A stretch of 64,000 nt of DNA from Cladopsammia gracilis (GCA_022457155.1 JAJGOT010000287.1:341501-405500); one strand, 5' to 3'; shown: positions 1 through 10,368, counted from the first letter of the stretch. Notes: generated from the letters alone by a model not told the origin. Translations and numbers: made by a program.

Positions 1-254
1 CCATAATCACGTAATATTTGTACTTTACCCATATGTGATATGCACTCAAGGAAAGATACATGTATGCTTGTCAGAATTATACATCATTGGGTCCTTTGAT
101 TATTTAAAGTATAGTGTTTTTTAAATAAAGATGTCAAAAATATTCAAGTCATTGAGATTGTATGTTATATATTTATATGTTGTTAACCTCCTATGCTTCG
201 GCTAATTTTCCAAATAGCTATTGACTGAAACATTACTGTATGACCTGTATTGCA

Positions 255-740
255 GCTTTGATGATACATTGTCTGCTACATGCCCCAGCATAACCATGCC
301 AACTTACTCATTTTCCCCTGATGAGTGTATCGAAGAGACAAAACAGTCAAAGCAGTATTGCGTAGAAGTTGAAAATAATTCCTCAGACAACAGCGAATCT
401 TGCATGTCTTACTCTGGAGACATGTATGACAGCAAAGTTGTGACATCACTTGAGACAACTGAAGCAATTGAGGCAATTGACGACACATTAGATGACAGCA
501 ATGGTGGAACACTCGGATAACCTGGGGCGAGTCGCACGAAAATGAGGCTAGTCAGGCCTGAGTTTGAACATTTTAAAAATATGGCCGCATTAATGGAAGG
601 AGATATTCCCGGTGCTTCACTGCAAGGCAGACTACCATCACAGCTCACGATAGCTGAACTACAATTTTGGCTTCAATGTCGGGGTGATACATCCAAGGGA
701 CTGAAGACATAAGCGGAATTCGCGAAAAGGTTCTAACAGT
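255..740 (+). pseudogene. SAP-domain exon of a decayed SAP-SWIM-YqaJ gene
   Basis: An open stretch follows a good splice acceptor (pyrimidine-poor tract ending TTGCAG at 249-254). Its first part is acidic and Ser/Thr-rich. The second part, after about 570, reads KNMAALMEGDIPGASLQGRL followed by LTIAELQFWLQCRGD, which resembles a SAP DNA-binding helix-turn-helix. The frame is broken by in-frame TAA stops at 518-520 and 709-711, so this copy is dead. In cnidarians such SAP segments precede a SWIM zinc finger and a YqaJ exonuclease-like domain, and both follow here on the same strand. The family assignment is inference from motif order. An alternative is a Zisupton-like or other TE-borne SAP protein. 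Confidence 0.6.
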
Positions 741-974
741 ATTTAAAATGTTCAACGTAAATTGCATATAGATCGAGTAAATTTATAGATGACTTTAGAT
801 GAATTTACTTAAATGTCATAGATTATGAAGTTTAAAAGTTACGTTCAACGCACCTCACAAGACAAAACTGTTTATTTTTCTGCTCTAAGCTGGCGATATT
901 TTTTCAATTCGTAAGCAGCCTATGACTCATCATATATAATCGATCGACCGTTGTCTCTCTTTCAAACATATAGG

Positions 975-1745
975 GTTGAGGAATACATAAAAAGTGGCCG
1001 AGACAAGCATATTGTAGACCCAGATCGAGACCAAATATATACCAGGAGAAAAGAAAGACAGAGCAGCCAGATTGACAGTAGTAGAGCAACTGTAAATACA
1101 ATAACGAAGTCATCAATTATTCCAATCATCTATCCTTCAGATGGCTAGACATCAAGCCTCGCGCGAATGCCTATGTTTACTCGGGCTGAGATGAATATAC
1201 ACATCTCCAAATCGGGAAAGAATCTTGATCCACAAACTAAATCTCACTCAGTACCGGGCAGCATGAGAAAAGCAAAAACATTTTCGGACGATAAATATTT
1301 AAAGGATTTCTGCACTGCAAACTATCAAGAGTACTTCTTTTTCAAATCACTGTATCACCACAGTTTCAGAAAAAAATGACCCGCCTCACAATTTAAAGGT
1401 AGCGTTAGATTTGATTTCTGGAGAAGTACAAAATGCATCATGTACCTGTATTCAGGCCAAGTAGGCTTCTGCAACCACATATTAGCTTTATTAATGAAAA
1501 TATGTAAATTCAGCCTTTATGGATGCAAATATGTTTCTGAGCTTGATGAGGAAGATGACATGCTGCCTACGAAAACTTGTACTTCAACTCTTCAGCTGTG
1601 GCATCAAAACGGGAGAGGGGATTCAATACATCCCCAGCCTATTATTGAAGTTTCAGTAAATAAAACCAAGCTAGATGATAACTCTAATTCTTCTAAAGAA
1701 CCTGGGGTGAATTGTCTTCTCTATGAGGCCAGAAATAACTTTTAC
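975..1745 (+). pseudogene. SWIM zinc-finger exon of the SAP-SWIM-YqaJ gene
   Basis: The exon begins after the acceptor ..CATATAG at 974 with VEEYIKSGRDKHIVDPDRDQ, a linker usually following a SAP domain. It continues in one frame to 1379 with a single nonsense codon (TAG, 1146-1148) in a place where a Trp would fit. A frame change near 1376-1440 then leads to a segment with C-T-C followed by GFCNH, matching the SWIM pattern CxC..CxH. The remainder (CTSTLQLWHQNGRGD, then LLYEARNN) is the linker that usually leads to the YqaJ domain. SWIM fingers bind nucleic acid or protein. Reading stops at about 1740, where unrelated Ngaro-like sequence begins. Confidence 0.65.
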
Positions 1746-1968
1746 GTTCTAATTCACTACGTTCAAACGAACGTAAATTATTTTCCCCTTTAAATACCGT
1801 AGATACACAAACACAACATCTTGATGGTTGGATGCTCAGGCGATCCAATGACTGACGTTTATTCTACATTACAATACAAGCAATCGCTATAAATATATTA
1901 CAAATATCAATATTTACCATTAATATGATAGTATTAATAAACAGAATTATACTCGACAAATGTTATCG

Positions 1969-2258
1969 CTACAAACCCAATTGACCAGTTACTTGCAAAC
2001 GCTTAGAAATGTGTTCTAGAATATACATATCGTTCGCGGTATCTGACTTCCAATGCCCGTGAAGTTTAAGTACCCTTTCTGAAAGATTAGAATTATTACT
2101 AACGGCAGAAGTAGCTCCTCCAGACCTTAAACTGTGCAGACCGTAAAGCTTATGGTCTACTCCTATTTCTTTCAGGCATTCCTTAACGATTTCTCTGCAC
2201 CTAGTATATGATAACTTTCCTCCATGTAATTTATAAGTATTGGTAGACTTAAATAATC
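1969..2258 (-). pseudogene. Tyrosine recombinase C-terminal catalytic part (Ngaro-like)
   Basis: About 95 codons read on the minus strand, ending at a TAG at 1969-1971. The catalytic box II HxxR is clear (GLHSLRSGG), followed by LHGHWKS and the nucleophile region MYILEHISKRL, in the spacing of tyrosine recombinases. It lacks the N-terminal DNA-binding half and the first catalytic Arg. In intact elements this enzyme integrates a circular cDNA without DDE chemistry. It is fused out of frame to the gag-like ORF by an internal deletion. Confidence 0.75.
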
Positions 2259-2684
2259 TTAATTTCTGTCCGCGATTTTAATGAGCTTCTGGCGCTTCTT
2301 GATAATCTGTTTCCCCTCCGACACTAACTTGTGAACTTTGGCCGGATTTTCAGCGCTATCATCAATTTGGGTGAAGATGTTGTCCAACTGCGAGTTTAAT
2401 TCAAACTGCTTACGGTTACCCTTGAACTTGATGTTCGAAGCTTCTTTATCAGTCTTCGCGCTTCGTTCCAACTGTTTACCTTTCCCTTCCAATTGGGAAT
2501 TCAAGTATCCTTTAAAAACGGAAAAGACTTCGTCGACTAATTGGGCGTTTGAAGATGACTGCTGCGAAGAAGTAGAATTTTGGGCCACTACATCAGCGTC
2601 GGTGTTAGAAGACGCAGAACTCTCTCCCGGTGTGGTCATCGCACTTTTGTCGTAAATGCAGTAAAACGTCAGAATGGACAGCAA
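2259..2684 (-). CDS. Gag-like N-terminal ORF of the Ngaro-like element
   Basis: A 141-residue ORF starts MLSILTFYCIYDKSAM, so the true start may be the internal Met at about residue 16. It has a Ser/Ala-rich N-terminus, then a charged helical segment with QLVDEVFSVFKGYLNSQLE, IKFKGNRKQFELN and a basic end KKRQKLIKIADRN. This organisation (short Ser-rich head, then a helical GNRKQF region) is what coral DIRS/Ngaro-type elements show at the start of their gag-like ORF. It probably packages element RNA. It stops exactly where recombinase sequence begins in another frame, so the last residues may mark the deletion junction. Confidence 0.6.
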   Translation of the reverse strand: MLSILTFYCIYDKSAMTTPGESSASSNTDADVVAQNSTSSQQSSSNAQLVDEVFSVFKGYLNSQLEGKGKQLERSAKTDKEASNIKFKGNRKQFELNSQLDNIFTQIDDSAENPAKVHKLVSEGKQIIKKRQKLIKIADRN

Positions 2685-2884
2685 GAGCGAGAGGAATCTA
2701 ACAACTCTGTGAACCTCTTAAATACTTCACACTACCAATCACAGAATCACCGGGGACACGCCCTAACGGCGTGTACTAACAATAGTCACTAATGAACTGT
2801 ACCAACTACATACCAGCGGAAAAAACATACGTACTCAGTATGCTAATTAGCACAGATCATAAATCCAACAACTGAGGACAGCAA

Positions 2885-3400
2885 AATAGTTGAAACAAGA
2901 TTTGGCAAATTTCCAGGAGGATCGTATGGAAGCTATTGGCTAGCTTTTACAGAATCCAATTTTCAGGTAGTTTGTGACATTAACTCAGTTCCCAGAATTA
3001 ATTCAAATGAGCAAAGGTCTATTTGTTCAGATTTTCCACAGTTTCCCATCAGTGATGTAGAGGATTTTGATTACTCCAATGAAGCTACTGTTGGGGAATC
3101 AGAAAAGAAGCTTTTAGACCATTTAACAGTTAGTAAGGACAAACTGAATGAAATTGAAAGAAACACCTTTGCACAAGCTGATTCCGAGGAGTGGAGGAAT
3201 GAAAGGAAATATAGGTTTACTGCCTTCAATTATGGACTTATAATGAACAGAAGAAATCATTCTACTCTTGTATAGAAACTGTTACACCCAAAGCCTTTTT
3301 CGTCAACATATACTGCTCATGGCAAAATATACCAACCAGTTGCATTGATGCAATACAACAAGTATATTTTTCCACTAGAAAACCTATCAAAGTATTTAGT
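2885..3400 (+). pseudogene. YqaJ exonuclease-like exon of the SAP-SWIM-YqaJ gene
   Basis: Beyond the Ngaro-like insertion the plus strand resumes with VETRFGKFPGGSYGSYWLAF, an acidic stretch, then EEWRNERKYRFTA and LLHPKPFSSTYTAHGK, which look like the start of a YqaJ (lambda exonuclease-type) domain. A TAG near 3274 interrupts it just before the HPKPF block, and the later catalytic exons are absent. The downstream edge is a truncated MITE starting at 3435. YqaJ domains occur in ISL2EU/Harbinger-type transposons and in expanded cnidarian gene families, so host gene and TE cargo are both possible origins. Confidence 0.6.
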
Positions 3401-3434
3401 ATTTATTTATTTATTTTAGTATTTAGTCAGGCTT

Positions 3435-3572
3435 AAGTTATACCGTCATTTATCCGTCAATTTTCACTATTTTTCGATAATTTTTTATGGATGAAAGTTC
3501 ATTCTGTAAGCTTTATTTTGACGCCAAAAAAAATAATTCAATAAATTTTCCATCTCAAGGTACACTGTAACC
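3435..3572 (-). mobile_element. Truncated copy of the GGTTACAGTGTACC TTAA-MITE
   Basis: The reverse complement matches the left end of the complete MITE at 10499-11217 closely over about 138 bp, including the terminal GGTTACAGTGTACC. TTAA at 3573-3576 flanks the intact end. The other end is lost. Confidence 0.8.
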
Positions 3573-3576
3573 TTAA

Positions 3577-4324
3577 AAAATTATTATTTTGATCATTTTA
3601 TATCCACAGCTGCTACTGAGTTCTGTGCATAAATGATAACCTATTTTTTCTGCCAGTTATTGTATCTCCCTTCTTTTAATTTTTTCATAACAATTTAACA
3701 TGTATTAAAAAATATTTCATCCTGAAAACAGGAAATGTTTCTATCGTGGATGGTGAGATACATTACTTCTCTCTCTCTCTATGTCTGTGTAAGATCCTCA
3801 AAAATAAAAAAAATAATTTCCAAAGTAACTGAAGAGACACTTTATCTCACCCTGATTCATGAAATTACTACACAAAAAACACTGGAGTGGTAAAGCAGTG
3901 GTTTGGGATTTGAACTAAAGCTGACTTACGATGATTGAATTTCCACTCACAGTCGTGTCCAGTCAAGCATACATTTTTCAAATATTGCTTCCTTGTATAA
4001 TTCCTTTCTAGGTGATCCTATGATCAATAAAATATTGATGACATGATAGGAATTGAGTGAGTTCAAATCTCAAACTAAAAATATTAATTTCACAATGTAT
4101 ATTATCATTCGATGCATTTTTTCTTCGTTTTCATTGGCCGAGAGCCCACCACGACCTGCAAATAAATGCCTATGAATAATTCTGCTCACGAACACGTTGT
4201 TTTGCTGTGAATACTTCTGCTCATGCGTACAAAATTTTTTTGCTGCTAATAATTGTTCTGTTCCCGTCCTCTACAATAGCAGCCCGATTTCTGCTCTGAT
4301 TTAGCAGTGTTATGAATAAAATTA
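3577..4324. other. AT-rich spacer without recognisable genes
   Basis: No supported ORF was found. There is a short CT microsatellite near 3768-3780. The rest is AT-rich and may include the outer part of the SINE-associated repeat. Confidence 0.5.
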
Positions 4325-4541
4325 AATTGTGAAATGATATATATGAAAATAAATCATATATGAACTGCGGAAATGAAATCAAATGAAGAATGATCCTCGC
4401 AGTTATGAAGGCAATTTAAGCAATTGCGAAAAGAAGCCTGAAAAAAATTCAGGACTTCAACGGGGTTCAAACCCGTGACCTCGCGATACCGGTGCGATGC
4501 TCTACCAACTGGGCTATGAAGCCACTGCCGTTGGGAGCAGG
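4325..4541 (-). mobile_element. tRNA-derived SINE-like repeat
   Basis: The minus strand begins with a tRNA-like head (4453-4523) with a complete acceptor stem: GGCTTCA pairs with TGAAGTC (one G-U). It has a D-loop region TAGCCCAGTTGG and a T-arm GGGTTTGAACCCC. The anticodon arm is imperfect (possible GGT anticodon, position 33 not T), so it is not a functional tRNA gene. Downstream lies a non-tRNA body rich in TTCAGGCTTCTTTTCGC-type sequence and an AT-rich tail, the usual SINE layout. A translated ORF across it is spurious. Confidence 0.75.
4463..4516 (-). promoter_or_regulatory. Internal Pol III promoter boxes A and B of the SINE
   Basis: Box A (TAGCCCAGTTGG) is the reverse complement of 4505-4516, and box B (GGTTTGAACCC) of 4463-4473. 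Their order and spacing match a tRNA-type internal promoter. Confidence 0.7.
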
Positions 4542-4947
4542 TCAATTGTAGGTTCATATGTTCCCGTGAGGGGAGTGAGGGGAGTGAGTGTGAAATATTA
4601 AATATTAAAACAAACTCGGTGATCAAATGATAAAACAAATATAGAACTCAGCTATCGCAATATAGTGATTTGTCAGTGTCTCGCAAATCAATTGTTTGCC
4701 AAAGCGGATCAATATTTGCTCAACCTCATCTAATCATTGATAAATATTTGTATCCTACATGTATCCGTATGGGTATTTATAATGGCTCACCAAAGCGACT
4801 CGCCAATGTAAATACCCATACAGATCTCCCACTCATATTTTTTAGAGTAGTATAAAAATCTTATTCTTTCATAAATTTAGGCCAGGTCTGCCAGGTGTTC
4901 AGATCAGGTCTGTCTGCAGATCGGCTATGGTTAAACTGTTTTTCTTT

Positions 4948-5955
4948 CTTTTTTTTTTTATTTTATTTTGAACAATACATTTGTTACATCACTGCATTAC
5001 AATATGATACTACATTTTTTACATCACTGCATTACAATATACTACATTTTTTACATTACTGCATTACAATATGATACTACACGAACTACGCAAACGTACG
5101 GTTACATTTACAAATTTACCAATATTAATTAAAGAACAACTAATTATAGAAGAACTATCCACTTTCAGCGAAAAGCAGGCAAGCATTTCTTTGCAATTTC
5201 AGTTTCTTTAATTATTTCAATTTTTTCTTGGATTCGCAGCAGGAAGTTACAGAAGTATAGTTCACCTTGGCGCCTGTTTGACGTGCAGAATATATAGTAT
5301 TTTGCTATTAGAATTGAGTAGTTTAATGCCTGCCAGTACTTTGTATTGTCAAAATAGCCGTATAATATGCTACCGTGTTTTAAAGAAAGTCTTTCACCTG
5401 CTTTTTCAAACCACCACTCTTGAAACATATTCCAGAAGGAGAGTGATTTACTACATTGGATTAACATATGTTTTAAAGTTTGCTTCTCCCACCCACATAA
5501 CGGACAAAGATCACTTTCAGAGATACCGTCACGGAAAAGGCTCGTTTGAGTAGGGAGTATGTTGTGTATAATTTTGTATTAAAACATTATGAGTTTAACT
5601 TCTTTTGTAACTATGAAAGGCATTTGGTAAACTTTATGAACATTATTTTCTAAAAAGCTGTGTCGTAAAATTTTAGTTTGCGAGGTTGGTGGTACGAAAG
5701 TGTTTTTTAAGATTGCAGAATAAATAGAACTTGTGATTAGGGGTGTGGTAGAAGTATCGTTGAGGTTGTTTTGACCATGCGGTTTTAAAGCATTTTTCCA
5801 TGCGCGAGGAATGGCGTTGATAAGACCATAAAACTTCGTAAAGGGTACATCTAAATTAAACTTTGTTTTGAATTCTAAAAAACTACAGAGGTTGCCTTGT
5901 TCATTCAGTAAATCTTGCACATGAATAACACTTTTTGCAAACCATTTTCTATAGA
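4948..5955 (-). mobile_element. 5'-truncated L1/Tx1-like LINE with 15-bp target-site duplication
   Basis: The insertion is bounded by direct repeats AAACTGTTTTTCTTT at 4933-4947 and 5956-5970. On the minus strand it ends in an A-rich tail (poly-T at about 4948-4966 on the plus strand). It carries a 3' UTR with three copies of a TACATYACTGCATTACAATAT-type repeat (about 4978-5083) and the C-terminal portion of an ORF2 protein. The 5' truncation, A-rich tail and long duplication are the hallmarks of target-primed reverse transcription. Confidence 0.85.
5165..5920 (-). pseudogene. LINE ORF2 C-terminal region with zinc-knuckle-like motif
   Basis: Two ORFs in different frames (5579-5920 and 5165-5467) together cover the region after the reverse transcriptase of an L1/Tx1-type LINE. 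The clearest block is LPTQTSLFRDGISESDLCPLCG followed by LKHMLIQCSKSLSFWNMFQEWW, a CxxC..H..C arrangement like the zf-RVT segment of non-LTR elements. The end includes LIAKYYIF, a conserved tail motif also seen in the LINE at 19267-19980. A frame break lies near 5480-5580. The RT core itself is absent through 5' truncation. Confidence 0.8.
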
Positions 5956-5970
5956 AAACTGTTTTTCTTT

Positions 5971-6859
5971 ACAACGTTTTTCCCAAATACTTTAGACAGT
6001 CAGCACTTCAACAAAAGATAAAAAACCAAACAGAGGATATTCCTGTTTATCACCACACACCATCCTGCAGTTAAAACCCTTAAACAAATAGTGATTTGAA
6101 AATGGAGTTTAATACAAAGATCAGCCCTTGCTGAACACAATTTATGAAAAAAACTCTGATCATATCATACAGTAGGCGTATCCCTGAAAGACACTCATAA
6201 GAACAAAAATCTGAAGACTGTAATCCATAACAACCACTGAAGACTGTAATCCATAACAACCACTGAAGACTGTAATCCATAACAACCACAAAACCACGTG
6301 GGGAGACCGGCACGCAGATCATTTTGTAGAAACAGCAGCTGGAGTCCATGCAGAACTACCCCCCGGACAAAAGTTACAACTGAGAAACCACCACTACACC
6401 TCTAATACACATGTCCACTACATCTCATTTTTCACAAGTGGGAATGAGATAAAAGGGCATCCTCGAGCATATGCAAGACTCAAAGACCAAACTTCGAGAG
6501 GCAATCAATATGAAATGTAGGAAAAATTCTAAAAGTAAATCCCAACCCGCCCATAAGTAAATCCTTGTACCCATTTTCACAGTGGGAGTAATGTTTATTA
6601 GAAATCAGTATATGTCTTGACAAAGGTCAATCATAAAAAGAACAATTTATTTTTAAAATGTCACAAACCGCTTCAATGATATCTGAATAAATAATAATTA
6701 TACCACATTAATTAAGTTTTTGTTGTGAACTATCATCAAAATTGATGTACATATTTCACTCTATAACTGTATTAGAGTACCCCTCTATAACTGTATTAGA
6801 GTAAAGCTGCAAGACAAATCTATTTACCCATCCATTCTAATTTTTCTTGTGATTAACAC
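5971..6859. other. Non-coding spacer
   Basis: No supported gene. It contains the 26-bp tandem repeat at 6211-6288; the rest is AT-rich without recognisable structure. Confidence 0.5.
6211..6288 (+). repeat. Three perfect 26-bp tandem units
   Basis: The unit begins CTGAAGACTGTAATCCATAA and repeats at 6211, 6237 and 6263. A sequence related to the unit start also precedes it. Confidence 0.9.
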
Positions 6860-7500
6860 ACTAAGCGCTAGGATTACTTTTTCAACTCCTTTATTCTAGC
6901 CCATTTTGATTATGGCGATATCATTTGGGGAGACTGGGGCAACTCTACTCTTATGGATGAGCTGCAGGTTCTTCATAATAAGGCTGTGTGACTCTTTAGA
7001 TCTTCCCCGCATGCCTCCACAAGTGACGCACTCACAAAGCTTCACTGGAAGTCTTCAAACAGATGAAGGGCCAAACATCGTGCTATTTTTACTTACAAGT
7101 GTGTCAATAATTTATTCACGCATCCGTTCCCCTGTTCTTTTAATGGCGTCACTGGACAACATTAAACTTTGCCGCAGACGTGTGGAATGCCTTGGACATT
7201 ACTTTAAGAGAAGCTCCAACTTTGTCCACTTTTAAACGTGGGTTATCTCAGACCATTTTTTAATCCTTGTATACCATACTACTTAACTTATTTTTATCTA
7301 TTAATAATTACTTCTAGTCATTCAATGCTTTGAGTAAATTTTTTAAATGGCTAAGTACATTTTTTAACTAGCTTTCTCATAGATTTTCTTAGATTTATTG
7401 TATACCATATAGATGTTTTTATTTTTTATTTATTGTAATTTTTTGAGGACCCTTTTGTAAACCACATGTAAGTGAAAGCTTCCTCTTTAAACATTAAAAT
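6860..7500 (+). mobile_element. 3' end of a CR1/L2-like LINE
   Basis: Reading across three frames from about 6880, one sees the conserved C-terminal block of CR1/L2-type LINEs: a FDYGDIIWGDWGN-like segment, LMDELQVLHNKA, then ALTKLHWKS, AIFTYKCVNNL and NALDITLREAPTL. Several frameshifts break it, the longest open piece being 6906-7235 in a shifted frame. An AT-rich 3' UTR follows. RT core and endonuclease are missing through 5' truncation, and no clear target duplication was found. Confidence 0.7.
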
Positions 7501-7627
7501 TATGGCATTTTAGCAGCAAGTACCCGCCATGCAGGAAGCTTGGTGTATTCCTTAAAATCCTCATTGGGGCAATATGCATCTTTGCAATATGCAAAAAGCA
7601 GTTATAATGTTCTCTGTACACTTTACT

Positions 7628-8035
7628 TTATTTGGGGGTTGGCACCATTCCACCGTGCTCTTTTAGAAAATCAAAAAAGTTAACTGCTTGGATACCCGAC
7701 TTTGAGCAGTGATCGCAATCTAAACGAGTACACTTGACAAATTCAATTAGATACGTTTTTCTTGTTAGATGCCTGGCAAAATAATGGTATTCTGATTGAT
7801 AATTTGCCAGTTGAGGCTCTCTCCTTAAATTTCTGTCACTGCTGCTTGCCATAGTTTTCAGGACTTCATGGTCATTAGTTTGCCCCACCCCCTGAGGTTT
7901 TACACATTTTACACGAACAGGAAAAGAGTCAATTGGCTTGCCTTCCAAACATTTGCTGCATTTGGAGCACACCTCATCCAAAACCTCTGCTTTCCTGTTG
8001 AGAATTTCATCCTCACTTAAACCAGCAAAATCCAC
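7628..8035 (-). CDS. Hypothetical cysteine-rich protein fragment
   Basis: A 135-residue minus-strand ORF has two Cys-pair clusters: EVCSKCSKCLEGK near residues 22-34 and CTRLDCDHCSKSG near 102-114. Between them is YQSEYHYFARHLTRKTYLIEFVKC. The spacing could bind zinc, but no standard family was recognised. Similar cysteine-containing proteins occur in cnidarian repeat-associated gene sets, so this may be one exon of a TE-linked or lineage-expanded gene. The first Met follows no obvious splice acceptor, and the ORF ends at a normal stop near 7628. Function unknown. Confidence 0.4.
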   Translation of the reverse strand: MDFAGLSEDEILNRKAEVLDEVCSKCSKCLEGKPIDSFPVRVKCVKPQGVGQTNDHEVLKTMASSSDRNLRREPQLANYQSEYHYFARHLTRKTYLIEFVKCTRLDCDHCSKSGIQAVNFFDFLKEHGGMVPTPK

Positions 8036-8400
8036 CCAGGGAGAGGTTTCCCCTATACAGCAATCGGGAGAGTAACACCAGTGAGCTACTTAGAAAGAGG
8101 GGCCCAACTGCGTTCTATGGGATTGAGACGGCTGTGTCCTGGGGCATATGATGTCAGGATTAAAATGCCAAGGTTTAAATCTCGCCACAGCCGACTACAA
8201 ATTCATTAGATTTGGGGTAGACTTAGGTGACCAATCTGGCCCTTGGTCGCAAATTACTGACTGCTTTTTTGTTTTCCCCAAATACAATGGGCTGCAAAAT
8301 TCCTCTTAGATTGTTCCCATGCATAGCGCTTGTGCTGCTATTCAAATTGCCCAAAAATTCTACGGGAGCTGATTACCAATGAGAAAGCGCTTTAAGCACA
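8036..8400. other. Spacer without recognisable features
   Basis: Nothing supported; ORFs are short and random-looking. Confidence 0.4.
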
Positions 8401-8559
8401 GAGTTCACACCCTTTAGTTTAGTATGCAAAGGTATAACGCTTGAAACTTCTGATCGTGAGTTTCGCTGGAGTTCCGCCATGGCTGATGAACAACGTCCTG
8501 TGTTACCGGTTCCCTTCCAGCTGCTGCCCTTGCAGCACCACCAGCGCCACCAGCTCCAG

Positions 8560-8660
8560 TTGTAGTTCAACCAGCTCAGGCAGCTCAGGCGGCTCAGGCG
8601 GCTCACGCGGCTCACGCGGCTCAGGCAGCTCAGGCAGCTCAGGCGGCTCGGCGACTCAAG
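8560..8660 (+). repeat. GCTCAGGCG-type minisatellite, possibly Ala/Gln-rich coding
   Basis: Nine-base units (GGCTCAGGC, CGCTCACGC variants) are repeated about ten times. One frame reads as an Ala/Gln/Pro-rich low-complexity tract such as occurs before gag domains of some cnidarian retroelements, but no gag core follows. The Gly/Ser ORF in another frame is a by-product of the repeat. Confidence 0.6.
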
Positions 8661-8799
8661 CGGCACAAGTCCCGAATTTAGAGGTAAACACGTGGCCCGT
8701 CATTTATTTCATACAGTTACATTAATTGGTTAAGATTCCTCCTTATACCAGGTCAACAAATTGTTAGTTTTCGTTTGGTTCCGTTTCTTTTGACCTTAG

Positions 8800-9049
8800 G
8801 TCAACAAAATTGTGTGAGTTCTGGCCAGTTGCTAGCCGGCGCGCTGGTTGTAGCCAGCTTAGGCTAATTGGGTCATGGTTTAGACAGTTAAATTAAGTCA
8901 ATATATTTCTGACTGGTTGTAGCCGGTCCGCTGGTTGTGGCCGGCCTAGGCTAATTTTGTTACGTTCTTGACTTTAATTCAATTAGATATATTTCTTGAC
9001 TGGTTGTAGCCGGTCTGCTGATTGTAGCCAGCGTTGGTTAATTTGGCTG
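8800..9049 (+). repeat. Satellite array 1 (about 85-100 bp units)
   Basis: About three diverged units share GACTGGTTGTAGCCGGTC, GCTGGTTGTAGCCAGCGT, then AGGCTAATTTGG and an AT-rich segment with a TTCAATTAAAT-like motif. The same unit recurs at 11482-12195. Confidence 0.8.
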
Positions 9050-9472
9050 ATTTTTCGCGTCAAAAACTCCCGTACGGCCAACTTCGATTTGCTATTCGTA
9101 CGGGAGTCCGAAAACCTTTTGACAATTTTCAATGTTATTCTTCACTTTTGTTGATCCACAATGAAAACCACCTTTTGCCATATGTGAGTGATTCTTTTCG
9201 GTTCTTTTTATTATTACAGTATATGTTTCATTACAAGACTCCATATGAATAACAATAACAAGTTAGCGGGGAGTACATGGCGGTCACATGATTCCTTCGC
9301 GTAGCTGAATAAACACCGCTCACAAGAAGCGCTTCGTGAATCTAAACAAACGTACAATATTATGGATCAACAAAAAAGAAGAATAACATCGAAAATTGAC
9401 GAAAGTTTTAGACTCCCGTACGAATAGGAAATCGAAGTTGGCCGTACGGGAGTATTCTTTGACGCGAAAAAT
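9050..9472. mobile_element. Foldback MITE with ATTTTTCGCGTCAAA ends
   Basis: The left arm (about 9050-9175) is the inverted complement of about 9355-9472, including CTCCCGTACGGCCAACTTCG and GTTATTCTTC. Each arm holds an internal mini-palindrome around CGTACGGGAG. No coding capacity. A third partial arm lies at 9580-9705. Confidence 0.8.
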
Positions 9473-9579
9473 TTCTAAGTGTCACAAAATGAGTGGCTCG
9501 CGTAGTATACGGAGACTTGGCAAATTAGTCTGAGCCAAATCAACATCGCTTACCAGAAGCACTTCATAACACTAAACGA

Positions 9580-9705
9580 ACATTTAATATTGTGGATCAA
9601 TGAAAGTGAAGAATAACATCAAAAATTGACGAAAGTTTTGGACTCCCGTACGAATAGCAAATCGAAGTCCGCGTTTAGGTGCCGTACGAATAGCCACTGC
9701 GAAAA
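9580..9705. repeat. Third partial arm of the 9050 foldback family
   Basis: It repeats the right arm of the adjacent foldback in direct orientation (GTGGATCAA, GAAGAATAACATC, GACTCCCGTACGAATAG). It ends with a rearranged terminus with a second GCCGTACGAATAGC. Confidence 0.75.
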
Positions 9706-10368
9706 TTAAAATCAAAACCTGAGTGTTTTTTTTTCGGTTTAAAAATCAAAATTTTTCAAGTAAATGGCACGCTAATTGTTTACCTTCACCAAGCACTTTA
9801 TTTAGGGTGATGAAACCATCTGTTTGTCGCTTTGATAAAGGCCAAGAAATTATGAACATGCATGCTTTCTTTCACATAAACAAGCGGCCCCGAGTCCCAA
9901 GTGTATTAATCACGCAAAATTCATGTGTAAAATTCTTTCTGAACTTCATGTTTACTAATTTATCGTTAAAATAGATCTTGATTGAAACTAAATATAATAA
10001 ACGAAGTTAAGGACAGCAGGGAAAGGTATGTAGCAGAAAAATGATTTTTGTTGTTACTGTAGTTGTCGGTAAAAAGTGCAATGAATTTGCATAATTATGT
10101 CAAAAGTGTAATTTGAAACCTGAATACAGATAAGCGCTTTCTTGTCCTTTCGCTCGCCAAATTACGCTAAGTCTGAAGTGTCGCTGTGCTTTTCTTGGGA
10201 CTTTCGATTTCGCATGTTATACTGTTCTAATTTCTATCACTGATTGCGAGATGTTTTATGAAATGGTTGTGTTATGCGTTACTGAAAAGGTTTAACATAA
10301 GCAAATTGGAAATCAGTGTCAGCGAATGAAAGCAAAACAATCAAAGCTCGTAGTGGATTTGTTAAGTT
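9706..10368. other. AT-rich spacer
   Basis: No recognisable gene or structured repeat was seen. Confidence 0.4.

Larger units (their letters stand above)
1746..2880 (-). mobile_element. Internally deleted Ngaro-like YR retroelement
   Basis: This segment separates the SWIM exon from the YqaJ exon of the host-like gene and is read on the minus strand. It holds a gag-like ORF (2259-2684) followed within a few bases by the C-terminal part of a tyrosine recombinase (1969-2258). Reverse transcriptase and RNase H, which should lie between them, are missing, so this is a deletion derivative. Exact ends and split repeats could not be fixed by eye, and it may lie in an intron of the interrupted gene. 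Confidence 0.6.

Noticed and set aside
314..345. CTGATGA followed by GTGTATCG, hammerhead-like
   Set aside because: There is no stem II and no GAAA box. It lies in SAP-gene coding sequence.
4453..4523. tRNA-Thr-like gene on the minus strand
   Set aside because: Acceptor and T arms are good, but the anticodon stem has a mismatch and position 33 is not T. A SINE body follows directly, so it was annotated as a SINE head.
6211..6288. Direct repeats considered as a CRISPR-like array
   Set aside because: The units are contiguous without spacers, and the genome is eukaryotic.
8441..8725. 94-residue Ser/Gly-rich ORF and the opposite-strand LSR-rich ORF
   Set aside because: Both are translations of the GCTCAGGCG repeat.
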